This document shows positions 8,296 through 15,495 of a stretch of 35,221 nucleotides of DNA, in pieces. Position 1 is the first letter of the stretch; each line of letters begins with the position of its first letter. Source of the stretch: Pseudomonas caspiana. GTDB lineage: Bacteria > Pseudomonadota > Gammaproteobacteria > Pseudomonadales > Pseudomonadaceae. Where the stretch lies: the NCBI RefSeq assembly GCF_002158995.1, contig NZ_LOHF01000004.1, forward strand, positions 212,570 through 247,790. Direction: 5' to 3'. The position numbers were made by a program, and so were the translations under genes. The notes under the pieces are model-generated. The model was not told the DNA's origin. It did not search any database and worked only from the letters and a program-made list of their open reading frames with translations.

Positions 8296-9123
8296 ATGAC
8301 CAGTGCTCAGCTTGCCAAACCCAGCCGTAAGCAACGCGTTCGCACTTTGTGGATTTCCGATGTGCATTTGGGCACACGGGATTGCCAGGCGGAACATCTG
8401 TCACATTTCCTCAAAGGCTATCAGGCTGACAAGATCTATCTGGTCGGCGACATTATTGACGGCTGGAAACTTCGCGGTGGCATGTATTGGCCGCAGGCTC
8501 ACACTAACGTGATCCGTCGCTTGCTGACCATGAGCAAGCGCGGCACCGAAGTGATCTATGTCACCGGTAATCATGATGAATTTTTGCGTCGTTACTCGAA
8601 ATTGATTCTGGGCAATATCCAGTTGGTGGATGAAGCCGAGCACCTCACTGCGGACGGTCGTCGTTTTCTGGTTATCCACGGAGACCAGTTTGACGTCATC
8701 ACGCGCTATCACCGCTGGCTGGCATTTCTCGGCGACTCAGCCTATGAGTTCACCCTCACCCTCAACCGCTGGCTGAACCACTGGCGTGCGAGGTACGGCT
8801 ACGGTTATTGGTCGCTATCGGCTTATCTCAAACACAAGGTCAAAACGGCTGTGAGCTTCATCAGCGACTTTGAAGAGGCCATTGCCCACGAGTGCGTCAA
8901 GCGCGGACTGGACGGCGTGGTGTGCGGGCATATCCACCACGCCGAAATGCGCACGGTCGGTGGTGTGGAGTACCTCAACTGTGGTGACTGGGTTGAGTCC
9001 TGCACCGCGTTGATTGAGCATCTGGACGGCACGATTGAGCTCTTTAGGCTCGCGGATGCTCATCTTCAGCGCGATAAACTGCCCCTCGAAGAAGAACTCG
9101 AGGCCAGCGAACCGGTGATCTAG
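8296..9123 (+). CDS. LpxH/PlcP-type calcineurin-like phosphoesterase
   Basis: The 275-residue protein is a metallophosphoesterase of the UDP-2,3-diacylglucosamine hydrolase group. The two-metal site is complete: DVH (22-24), GDIID (about 51-55), GNHDE (about 91-95), HGDQFD (about 128-133) and GHIHHAE (about 212-218). Standard LpxH is about 240 residues and usually lies elsewhere in Pseudomonas genomes. The group to which this resembles includes PlcP, a phospholipase C that degrades phospholipids during phosphate starvation. A Pho-box-like array upstream and proximity to trkH favour PlcP over LpxH. No glycolipid glycosyltransferase gene is adjacent. The start at 8296 follows AGCAGGAGAT. The 3' end overlaps the convergent DUF962 gene by 4 bp. 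Confidence 0.88.
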   Translation: MTSAQLAKPSRKQRVRTLWISDVHLGTRDCQAEHLSHFLKGYQADKIYLVGDIIDGWKLRGGMYWPQAHTNVIRRLLTMSKRGTEVIYVTGNHDEFLRRYSKLILGNIQLVDEAEHLTADGRRFLVIHGDQFDVITRYHRWLAFLGDSAYEFTLTLNRWLNHWRARYGYGYWSLSAYLKHKVKTAVSFISDFEEAIAHECVKRGLDGVVCGHIHHAEMRTVGGVEYLNCGDWVESCTALIEHLDGTIELFRLADAHLQRDKLPLEEELEASEPVI

Positions 9124-9431
9124 AACGGTACTTTGCCCGTCAACATATCGCGATACATGACGAAGTCGCCCAGCAAGCTATAGAACGGATGCTGAAACGT
9201 AGCGGGGCGGTTCTTTTCAAAGAAAAAATGGCCAACCCAGGCGAAGCCATATCCCGCCAGCGGTACGAGCCAGATCAGCCCCCAACTGCCACTGCCAATC
9301 ACAAAGGCCAGCAGGAAGATCACCAGACTGGTGCCAACGAAGTGCAGGCGACGGCAAGCACTGTCACGGTGTTCCTGCAGATAGTAAGGGTAGAAATCGG
9401 CGAAGCGGGTAAACGACTTGGTGGTTTCCAT
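9120..9431 (-). CDS. DUF962 / Mpo1-like membrane protein
   Basis: The 103-residue protein carries the DUF962 pattern: FYPYYLQEHRDSACRRLHFVGTSLV (about 13-37), two hydrophobic hairpin segments, then VGHFFFEKNRPATFQHPFYSLLGDFVMY (about 66-93). Conserved His residues (H20, H30 and later HFFFE and QHP) fit a metal site. Yeast Mpo1, the characterised relative, is an iron-dependent dioxygenase acting on 2-hydroxy fatty acids. Whether the bacterial proteins do this is not established. It lies downstream of trkH on the same strand, with a palindrome in the 80-bp gap. Confidence 0.85.
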   Translation of the reverse strand: METTKSFTRFADFYPYYLQEHRDSACRRLHFVGTSLVIFLLAFVIGSGSWGLIWLVPLAGYGFAWVGHFFFEKNRPATFQHPFYSLLGDFVMYRDMLTGKVPF

Positions 9432-9462
9432 GGCTGGAGTTCCTGATCGTTGGCGCTGTTGG

Positions 9463-9501
9463 GTTTAATATCAGCTGGCTTTACGTCAACTGATATTAAA
9501 C
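9463..9501. repeat. AT-rich inverted repeat between trkH and the DUF962 gene
   Basis: GTTTAATATCAG (9463-9474) and CTGATATTAAAC (9490-9501) are perfect 12-bp inverted repeats, extending to 14 of 15 with a 9-bp centre. No T-tract follows on either strand, so it is not a standard terminator. It lies 32 bp upstream of the DUF962 start and 11 bp after the trkH stop. An operator or mRNA-stability hairpin are both possible. Confidence 0.55.
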
Positions 9502-9511
9502 GCCATTACGA

Positions 9512-10966
9512 TCAGTGACGCCAGAATGCCGGAATGCACAGCACCAGCACGGTGATGATCTCAAGACGTCCCAGCAGCATGCCGCCCGACAGAATCCACT
9601 TGGCGGCGTCTGGCAGGGTGGCGAAGTTACCGGCCGGGCCGATGGTTTCGCCCAGGCCAGGCCCTACGCCAGACACGGTGCTAGCAGCTCCCGTCAGCGC
9701 AGTCATCCAGTCGAGTCCCAGCAGCGATAGCAACAGGGCGATGCCGCAAATCGTGATGGTGAAGAAGAACGAGAATGTCAGGATCGAGCGTACGATTTCG
9801 TCGTCCAGGCGGTGGCCGTTGTAGGTTTGCTTAAGCACCGCGCGCGGGTGAATCAGCTGGTTAAGGTTGGCCTTGAGCAGGATGTAGGCCACCTGGAAGC
9901 GGAATATCTTCACCCCGCCAGCGGTGGAGCCGGAGCAGCCGCCAATAAAGCCCAGATAGAAGAAAAACATCAGCGCGAAGTTGCCCCACAGACTGTAATC
10001 GCCGAGGGCGAAACCGGTGGTGGTCACTACGGATGTCACATTCAGGGCCACATGGCGCAGCGCGTCGTACCACGGCAGATCGGTTGTCGCCCAGTACCAT
10101 GCACCGAGCACCAGCCAGGTGACCAGCAATAAACCCAACAGTCCGCGCACCTGCTCATCCCGAAACAGTGCGCCGCGGTTGCCCCGTAACGTTGCGACAT
10201 ACAGGGTGAACGGCAGGCTGCCAAGGATCATCACCACAATGGCAACCCAGTGCACTGACGGCTGTGGCCATTTGGCCAGGGACAGGTCCGAGGTGGAAAA
10301 GCCGCCGGTTGAAATGGCTGACATGGCGTGGTTTATCGCGTCGAACAGGCTCATTCCTGCTGCCCAAAAGGCCAGACTGCCCAGTGCAGTAATGCTGACG
10401 TAGGCCAGCACGATGAACTTGGCCACCATGTGTGAGCGAGGCATGACCTTTTCCGAGCGGTCGGAAGATTCGGTCTGGAACAGGCGCATGCCACCAATAC
10501 GCAGCAGCGGCAGAATCGCGACCGCCATACCGATGAAGCCGATGCCGCCGAGCCAGTGAAGCATTGAGCGCCAGATGAGAATGCCCGGCGACATAGTGTC
10601 CAGGCCACTGAGCACTGTTGAGCCAGTCGCGGTAATGCCGGACATGCTTTCGAAAAAAGAGTCGGTATAACTGATGTGCTGGGTCAGCAGAAACGGCAGG
10701 GCGGCGAACACGCAGACGACGATCCAGCTGGAAACCGTCAGCAGGTACATGTCCCGTGGACGCAAATGCACGTGTTCCGGTCGGCCGGGAACGATCAGCG
10801 CCAGACCGGCCATGAACGTCAGCAGACTGGCCCACAAGAAGGAGCGCAGGTCTTCAAAGCGATCGTAGATCACTAGGGTCACCATGGGCACGATCATGGC
10901 GATGGCCAGGGTGATCAGGAATATGCCGATAATGAAACCGATGATGCGAAGGGTCGGCAACGCCAT
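9512..10966 (-). CDS. trkH: TrkH-family potassium uptake protein
   Basis: TrkH is the membrane subunit of the Trk potassium system and works with cytosolic TrkA, which is not in this window. The 484-residue length is normal. Four pore-loop repeats can be read around TATGSTVLSG, STGGFSTSDLS, TTTGFALGDYS and STVSGVGPGLG, each with a selectivity-filter glycine. Other family landmarks are the LHWLGGIGFIGMAVAILP and GGCSGSTAGGVKIFR segments. About ten hydrophobic segments are present. The 162-bp region upstream, shared with the divergent nitroreductase gene, must carry its promoter; no clear site was picked out. Confidence 0.96.
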   Translation of the reverse strand: MALPTLRIIGFIIGIFLITLAIAMIVPMVTLVIYDRFEDLRSFLWASLLTFMAGLALIVPGRPEHVHLRPRDMYLLTVSSWIVVCVFAALPFLLTQHISYTDSFFESMSGITATGSTVLSGLDTMSPGILIWRSMLHWLGGIGFIGMAVAILPLLRIGGMRLFQTESSDRSEKVMPRSHMVAKFIVLAYVSITALGSLAFWAAGMSLFDAINHAMSAISTGGFSTSDLSLAKWPQPSVHWVAIVVMILGSLPFTLYVATLRGNRGALFRDEQVRGLLGLLLVTWLVLGAWYWATTDLPWYDALRHVALNVTSVVTTTGFALGDYSLWGNFALMFFFYLGFIGGCSGSTAGGVKIFRFQVAYILLKANLNQLIHPRAVLKQTYNGHRLDDEIVRSILTFSFFFTITICGIALLLSLLGLDWMTALTGAASTVSGVGPGLGETIGPAGNFATLPDAAKWILSGGMLLGRLEIITVLVLCIPAFWRH

Positions 10967-11094
10967 GCAGTCACTCTGACTAGTTCGGGGAAAGGCGCCA
11001 TTCTACCTGCGGCCCACGGCAAGTAAACCGTGGGCTGTACGCCACAGCTTGTAAGTAATTGCCTCAGCGGTTCGTTATCCGTGAGCACAGGCTC

Positions 11095-11123
11095 TAGAAT
11101 GACTCATCATTTTTCAAGGAGGT
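11095..11123 (+). promoter_or_regulatory. Candidate -10 and strong ribosome binding site of the nitroreductase gene
   Basis: TAGAAT (11095-11100) is a good -10 match, with TTCGTT at 11071-11076 as a weak -35 at 18-bp spacing. AAGGAGGT at 11116-11123 is a near-perfect Shine-Dalgarno, 5 bp before the ATG at 11129, and settles that start. Confidence 0.45.
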
Positions 11124-11128
11124 AGCCC

Positions 11129-11689
11129 ATGGAGGCGCTCGACGTATTGCTCAATCGTGTCTCGGTCCCGCGATTGATCGACCCGGCCCCGGATGCAGCC
11201 CAGCGTGAAATATTGTTCAATGCGGCCATGCGTGCGCCGGACCATGGTCAGCTTCGGCCTTATCGTTTCATCACGGTGGAAGGTACAGCCCGTGAGCGTA
11301 TGGGGGAATTGCTTGCCCAGGCATTGCAGGCCAGCGGTTCGGAAGTAACTCCGCAAGCACTTGAAAAAGCACGCCTTGGTCCATTGCGCGCGCCGTTGGT
11401 CGTGGTTGTGGTCGCTCGTCTGCAGGATCACTACAAAGTGCCGAAAACCGAGCAACTGATCACCGCTGGCTGTGCGGCGCACAGCGTGTTGCTGGCGTCC
11501 TATGCGCTGGGCGTCGGTGCGGTCTGGCGTACCGGGGAGTTGTCCTACTCACCGCTCGTCGCCAAGGGGTTTGGACTTGCGGATGACGAAGAGGTCATTG
11601 CCTTCCTGTACCTGGGCACGCCTCAGAACCCACCTCGCGTTGCGGGTAAGGTGGATGTGGTGGATTTTGTCAGTGAGTGGCAGGGCTGA
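11129..11689 (+). CDS. YdjA-like NAD(P)H nitroreductase
   Basis: The 186-residue flavoprotein belongs to the minimal nitroreductase family, FMN-dependent enzymes reducing nitro compounds and quinones with NAD(P)H. Matching features are RVSVPRLIDPAP near the N-terminus, AAMRAPDHGQLRPYRF (about 33-48, FMN binding), and GAVWRTGELSY (about 129-139). The C-terminal FLYLGTPQNPP motif is also typical. Length agrees with E. coli YdjA (about 183). The physiological substrate is unknown. It is monocistronic by layout, divergent from trkH and convergent with the sensor kinase gene. Confidence 0.92.
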   Translation: MEALDVLLNRVSVPRLIDPAPDAAQREILFNAAMRAPDHGQLRPYRFITVEGTARERMGELLAQALQASGSEVTPQALEKARLGPLRAPLVVVVVARLQDHYKVPKTEQLITAGCAAHSVLLASYALGVGAVWRTGELSYSPLVAKGFGLADDEEVIAFLYLGTPQNPPRVAGKVDVVDFVSEWQG

Positions 11690-11709
11690 ATGCCTGCGCT
11701 CAAAATAGC

Positions 11710-11794
11710 GGCGCCCTTATCGCGGGCAAGCACCGCTCCCACAGGGAAAACGCTATCTCATGTGGGAGCGGTGCTTGCCCGCGATAAGGGCGCC
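11710..11794. repeat. Perfect 34-bp inverted REP pair (possible bidirectional terminator)
   Basis: Arms 11710-11743 and 11761-11794 are exact inverted repeats of 34 bp around a 17-bp centre. They are made of the GTGGGAGCGGTGCTTGCC-type Pseudomonas REP sequence. It lies between the convergent nitroreductase and sensor-kinase genes and ends 6 bp before the kinase stop codon. It could terminate or protect both transcripts. A second copy of the same family lies at 13786-13873. Confidence 0.85.
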
Positions 11795-11799
11795 ATAAA

Positions 11800-13134
11800 T
11801 TAAGAACTAACCACCTCCGCTGGCAAATCAATAATCGCCAGAAACCCACCCTCGGGATGATTGCCCAGAATCAATTCCCCTCCATGACGTTGCGCGGCGC
11901 GGCGGGCGATTGCCAGGCCCAGGCCGTGACCCGGTGCAGTCTGACCGGGGGCGCGGTAGAACGGCTCGCCCAGTTGCGTCAGATGTTCAGCCGCTACGCC
12001 AGGGCCATGATCACGCACGCTCAACTGCAGCCGGTCAGCGACCCGTTTAGCCTGGACTTCTATTGGCTGACCTGGAGGATTGAAGCGCAACGCATTACGC
12101 AGCAGGTTATCGGTGGCCCGTTCGATCATGTCCGGCCAGCCATGCAGATGCAGATTTGGCTCGACGTGCACCGCAATTTGCTGGTCGTCGCCACCGTCCA
12201 GATTTGCATCGTTCCTGAGGCGCAGAAGCAATGCGTTGAGATCAATGGGCTCAGCGCTGCTCAGTTGCGCATCAAGCCGCGCCAAGGCAAGGATTTCGCT
12301 GATCAGCGCTTCCAGACGATCACATTCGCGGCTCAGACGCGGCCAGAGTTTTTCCCGTTCGGCCGGTTCAGCCCGCTCTGCCAGCGCCAATGCGATACGC
12401 AAACGGGCCAGTGGCGAGCGCAACTCATGGGACACGTCGCGCAGCAACTGTCGCTGACTGCCGATCAGACTTTGCAGGCGCGCACCCATGCGGTTGAAGT
12501 CGGTAGCCAGCACGCCAAACTCATCCCGGCGGTTGGCCAGTTGCGCGAGGCTGTTCTGCTGATAGGTGGTTTGCCCGAGATCATGCACTGCACCGCGTAA
12601 ACGGCTGAGCGGGCGAGTAATGGACAAGGTCACCAGCAAACTGAACAGGGTCAGCACCACCAGCGCAATCCCCAGCGCACTGAGTGGCCACATCAAGCTG
12701 TCGCGGTGCCACGCATCCAGCTCCGGGTGCGGGATGCGATAGATGAACAGGTAGGTTTCGCCCGTCTTTTCACTGGTGTACTCACTGGTCAGGCGACGCC
12801 ACGGGAGTTGCCGGGGATCGTCGCCCTGGCGAGCCTCAAGCGCTGCCGCCCGAGGCGAAAAAGTACCGCGGACCACCGGGTCGCCATTGTCGTTGAGAAC
12901 CTGAACGTCCATGTGGTTTTTGCGTTTGAGGCTTTGCAGGTAATCCTGTGCGGCGTCTGCGCCCTGGTTTTCATACTGCTCGGTCCAGGTTTGCGGCAGA
13001 TGGCTCAGCAGTGGATGACGGCTGAGGATCCACGCATCTTGATTAAGCATGTGGCCAAGCAGGATCGACAGACCTGCAACCAAAGCAATAGCCAGCCAGA
13101 AGCTAGCCAGAATTCGCCAGAACAATGAACGCAC
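11800..13134 (-). CDS. cpxA: CpxA-like sensor histidine kinase
   Basis: The 444-residue membrane kinase has TM1 (about 7-28), a periplasmic sensor of about 120 residues, TM2 (about 152-172) and a HAMP segment containing SITRPLSRLRGAV. The dimerisation H-box is VSHELRSPLARLRIAL (His near 235), and the catalytic domain shows N (NLLRNALRF), D (DHGPGV) and G (GHGLGLAIA) boxes. With the adjacent regulator and CpxP-like gene it resembles the Cpx envelope stress system. The start is GTG, preceded by GAGGT on the minus strand. A terminator-like hairpin lies just upstream, so its expression may depend on read-through from the CpxP-like gene. Confidence 0.9.
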   Translation of the reverse strand: MRSLFWRILASFWLAIALVAGLSILLGHMLNQDAWILSRHPLLSHLPQTWTEQYENQGADAAQDYLQSLKRKNHMDVQVLNDNGDPVVRGTFSPRAAALEARQGDDPRQLPWRRLTSEYTSEKTGETYLFIYRIPHPELDAWHRDSLMWPLSALGIALVVLTLFSLLVTLSITRPLSRLRGAVHDLGQTTYQQNSLAQLANRRDEFGVLATDFNRMGARLQSLIGSQRQLLRDVSHELRSPLARLRIALALAERAEPAEREKLWPRLSRECDRLEALISEILALARLDAQLSSAEPIDLNALLLRLRNDANLDGGDDQQIAVHVEPNLHLHGWPDMIERATDNLLRNALRFNPPGQPIEVQAKRVADRLQLSVRDHGPGVAAEHLTQLGEPFYRAPGQTAPGHGLGLAIARRAAQRHGGELILGNHPEGGFLAIIDLPAEVVSS

Positions 13135-13155
13135 GGGACAACCTCAAATAGAGAA

Positions 13156-13184
13156 AACCCGGCACGCTTGGGGAGTGCCGGGTT
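13156..13184 (-). terminator. Terminator-like hairpin between the CpxP-like and CpxA-like genes
   Basis: AACCCGGCAC (13156-13165) pairs perfectly with GTGCCGGGTT (13175-13184) around a 9-nt loop. On the minus strand the stem is followed by TTCTCTATTT, a partly T-rich tail. It starts 16 bp after the CpxP-like stop and ends 22 bp before the kinase start. It could attenuate transcription, giving more CpxP-like protein than kinase. Confidence 0.6.
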
Positions 13185-13200
13185 CAGGTGGATCAGTAGC

Positions 13201-13638
13201 TTACTGGGCTTTTTGCGCCTTTTGCGCTTTCCACGCTTCGAATTCAGCGCGTTCGGCCATTTTAGCTGCACGCTCCTTCTGCATTTCGTCGAATTCCTTC
13301 TGCTGGTCAGGCTTGAGCAGCGCACGGATATCGCTATCGGTTTTGGTGCGCTTGGCGTCAAGTTCATCCTTCATGGCTTTCTGGTCAGCGGGTGACAGCT
13401 TGGCCAGATACTTTTCAGTGATGTCCTTGCGGTCGTGCATTCGCTCGCCCATCAGTTTGCCGATCTGTTGACGCTGTTCGCGGCTCAGGTCCAGCTTGCC
13501 GAAAGGGCCGCGATCATGGTGCATGCCAGCACGTGGGCCATCAGGGCCAGGACCGAAACCAGGGCCATCGGCGGGTGCAGCCATTGCAACGGTAGGCAGT
13601 GCAGCAGCGAACATCAAAGCGATCAGAGTCTTGCGCAT
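13201..13638 (-). CDS. Spy/CpxP-like periplasmic protein
   Basis: The 145-residue protein has a clear signal peptide (about 1-20, cleavage after AMA) and a Gly/Pro/His-rich linker. A basic, helical body contains two LTxxQ-like motifs: LSREQ (about 50-54) and LKPDQ (about 107-111). That pair defines the Spy/CpxP family of periplasmic chaperones and Cpx feedback inhibitors. The C-terminus ends in repeated AQK units. The gene has a strong Shine-Dalgarno (AAGGAGAT). It sits between the response regulator and sensor kinase genes, with a GTAAA-N6-GTAAA site about 85-100 bp upstream. Feedback inhibition of the kinase is the likely role, by family analogy. Confidence 0.85.
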   Translation of the reverse strand: MRKTLIALMFAAALPTVAMAAPADGPGFGPGPDGPRAGMHHDRGPFGKLDLSREQRQQIGKLMGERMHDRKDITEKYLAKLSPADQKAMKDELDAKRTKTDSDIRALLKPDQQKEFDEMQKERAAKMAERAEFEAWKAQKAQKAQ

Positions 13639-13721
13639 GGTGTATCTCCTTGTCTCGAATCCGGCTCGTTGCCGGTTGAGGCCAGTTTAGGGAGATCAAG
13701 GTCAAGAGCGGTCAGGCTACT

Positions 13722-13737
13722 GTAAAGCTTGGGTAAA
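13722..13737 (+). promoter_or_regulatory. Candidate CpxR box upstream of the CpxP-like gene
   Basis: GTAAA (13722-13726) and GTAAA (13733-13737) are direct repeats with a 6-bp spacer. The CpxR consensus is two GTAAA repeats with a spacer of about five. The site lies 84-99 bp upstream of the CpxP-like start codon, reading as TTTAC repeats in the direction of that gene. This supports activation by the neighbouring regulator. Confidence 0.5.
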
Positions 13738-13785
13738 GAGGGGGAGTGAGTGGGCTGACACAGAGGTATTTACTCGGGGGATTTT

Positions 13786-13873
13786 TGTGGGAGCAGAGCT
13801 TGCTCGCGATGAGGCTGGACGCAGTTCACCGTTGATCGCGGTGCCCTTATCGCGAGCAAGCTCTGCTCCCACA
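13786..13873. repeat. 25-bp inverted REP pair between the regulator and the CpxP-like gene
   Basis: Arms 13786-13810 and 13849-13873 are exact inverted repeats beginning TGTGGGAGCAGAGC. They belong to the same family as 11710-11794. The pair lies 52 bp after the regulator's stop codon and probably separates the regulator transcript from the CpxP-like transcript. Confidence 0.8.
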
Positions 13874-13924
13874 CAAGCTCTGCCACATAAGCGCTGTTCC
13901 TGCTGGTATACGACGCCAAAGCGA

Positions 13925-14602
13925 CTACACGCTGTAGTAATAACCCCGACTACGCAGCGCGACGATGCGCGGGCGGCCATCGGGGTGCGGGCCGATTTTC
14001 TTGCGCAGGTTGCTGACGTGCATGTCCAGGCTACGGTCGTAAAGAGTCAGTTTGCGTCCCAGCGCCAGTTGCGCCAGTTCCTGCTTGTCCAGCGGTTCAC
14101 CCGGTTGGCGTAGCAGGGCTTCAAGCAAACGGCTTTCGGAGACGGTCAGGACCAGTTCCTGATCGTTGATGATTACCACGCCGCGCACGGGGCTGAAGCT
14201 CAAGTCGCCCAGTTCAAGCTGCGTCGATACCGCCGTAGGGTGACTGCGACGCAGTACGGCGCGCAGGCGGGCGGTGAGTTCGCGAGGGTCGCAAGGTTTG
14301 GCGAGATAGTCATCGGCACCCAGCTCCAGGCCAAGAATCCGATCCAGAGGTTCACCGCGGGCCGAGAGCATCAGCACCGGCAGATCAGGGTGGTCGCTGC
14401 GCAACTGCTTGAGCAGTTCCAGGCCGCTGCCGTCAGGAAGCATGACGTCCAGAACCACCGCAGCGGGCGCGGACTCGGCAAGGGCGCGACGGGCACTGTT
14501 GCCGTCATGGCAGGCGCGAACCAGAAAACCTTCCTGGCTCAACCAGCTACTCAGAAGCTCACACAGCTCCTGGTCATCATCAATAAGTAACAGCTCGCTC
14601 AT
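13925..14602 (-). CDS. cpxR: CpxR-like OmpR-family response regulator
   Basis: The 225-residue protein has a receiver domain with the acidic pocket (D8-D10), phosphoacceptor D52 in VVLDVMLPDG, the conserved Ser in LMLSARGE, and Lys near 102 in DDYLAKPCDP. A winged-helix OmpR/PhoB DNA-binding domain follows (about 125-225), with SRLLEALLRQPGEPLDKQEL and the recognition region DRSLDMHVSNLRKKIG. The C-terminal RGYYYSV is usual for the family. It begins 7 bp after the upstream coiled-coil gene and is probably in one operon with it. Pairing with the kinase at 11800 is inferred from proximity. Confidence 0.92.
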   Translation of the reverse strand: MSELLLIDDDQELCELLSSWLSQEGFLVRACHDGNSARRALAESAPAAVVLDVMLPDGSGLELLKQLRSDHPDLPVLMLSARGEPLDRILGLELGADDYLAKPCDPRELTARLRAVLRRSHPTAVSTQLELGDLSFSPVRGVVIINDQELVLTVSESRLLEALLRQPGEPLDKQELAQLALGRKLTLYDRSLDMHVSNLRKKIGPHPDGRPRIVALRSRGYYYSV

Positions 14603-14609
14603 GTCTCAC

Positions 14610-15005
14610 TCAATTTAGCCACTGTCGACGTTGCTTACGTCCACCGCGGGCAAAGATACCGCACAGGAGGGCTATCAGCGCAACACCCCCTCCGGTGACG
14701 AACCATTGTTGCTGTTCGCTCAGGATACGTTGCGGCTCAGCCGATTGTGCCTCTTTGAGCTGCAATTTGAGCCTTTGGTTCTCCTGCCGCAGACGACTGA
14801 GCTGGGCGGCGTCGGCATTTTGTACCTGTTTGAGAAGATCTTCGCGCTGACGCTCGCTCTCCTTCAGTCGCTGCTGGAGATCACTGATCTGAGCGGCAGT
14901 GGTCGGCAACGGCAACGCATAGGAGTTACCGGAACCACTTGTTTCCTCGGCCTGGGCGGCGGCGGTGCCCATCGCCAACACAACAACCAGCAGACATGCC
15001 CGCAT
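14610..15005 (-). CDS. Small periplasmic coiled-coil membrane protein, first gene of the Cpx-like locus
   Basis: This 131-residue protein is not assigned to a named family. It shows a signal peptide (about 1-19, ends AAAQA), a long charged coiled coil (about 37-90, heptad-like LQQRLKESERQREDLLKQV), a single transmembrane helix (about 101-120) and a short basic tail (RGGRKQRRQ). The layout resembles the C-terminal half of YgiM/TIGR04211 SH3-and-anchor proteins, but without the SH3 domain. It has a good AGGAG Shine-Dalgarno. Its stop lies 7 bp before the response regulator start, so co-expression is likely. It could be an accessory sensor for the Cpx-like system; that is inference. Confidence 0.75.
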   Translation of the reverse strand: MRACLLVVVLAMGTAAAQAEETSGSGNSYALPLPTTAAQISDLQQRLKESERQREDLLKQVQNADAAQLSRLRQENQRLKLQLKEAQSAEPQRILSEQQQWFVTGGGVALIALLCGIFARGGRKQRRQWLN

Positions 15006-15014
15006 CTGAACTCC

Positions 15015-15073
15015 TGTTTATAAATGCTGTGTTTACAAATGCTGTGTTTATAAATGCCGTGTTTGGACGGCCG
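15015..15073. repeat. 15-bp tandem repeats upstream of the Cpx-like operon
   Basis: Three direct 15-bp units, TGTTTATAAATGCTG and two variants with one change each, occupy 15015-15029, 15030-15044 and 15045-15059. A degenerate fourth (15060-15073) follows. On the coding strand each unit reads as a TATAAACA- or GTAAACA-containing box. The array ends just before the Shine-Dalgarno of the coiled-coil gene, so it lies in the leader or promoter. Confidence 0.75.
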
Positions 15074-15194
15074 TGTTTTTATAGAACATTCAGCAGGTTG
15101 TCGGCAGGGCGTTGAGAATGATTAGCGTCAGACGGGGGAGAATGTGTAATCGCTGCCTTGAGTGGCAGCGATTGCAGGGTTGTGCAGGCGGGGA

Positions 15195-15494
15195 TTAAGG
15201 CAGGACTTTCTTGAAAGGCTTCACAACGACATTGGCATAGACGCCAGCTTCGACGAACGGATCAGCCTCAGCCCAGGACTTCGCCGCGCTCAGGGATTCG
15301 AACTCGGCAACGATCAGGCTGCCGGAGAAGCCAGCAGAGCCAGGGTCGTTGCTATCAACGGCAGGGTTTGGCCCGGCCAGAATCAAGCGGCCCTGGTCTT
15401 TCAGCGCGTTGAGGCGATCCAGGTGCGCCGGGCGCACGCTCAGGCGTTTTTCCAGGGAGTTTTCGACGTCTGTGGCAATGATTGCGTAGAGCAT
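15195..15494 (-). CDS. yciI: YciI-family protein
   Basis: The 99-residue protein starts MLYAIIATD and keeps the YciI core: an [22 protein letters not shown] stretch (about 22-43), a [24 protein letters not shown] segment, and a final [14 protein letters not shown]. The family has a ferredoxin-like fold with a conserved His-Asp pair, proposed to be catalytic, but its reaction is not known. It starts 1 bp after the yciB stop (TGACATG), so the two are translationally linked. ATG 15494 is chosen over an in-frame 15554 because it gives the family N-terminus. Confidence 0.92.
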   Translation of the reverse strand: MLYAIIATDVENSLEKRLSVRPAHLDRLNALKDQGRLILAGPNPAVDSNDPGSAGFSGSLIVAEFESLSAAKSWAEADPFVEAGVYANVVVKPFKKVLP

Positions 15495-15495
15495 G

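Noticed and set aside
9512..10966. Possible trkH frameshift or truncation
   Set aside because: The reading frame is continuous, with all four pore-loop repeats and normal length.
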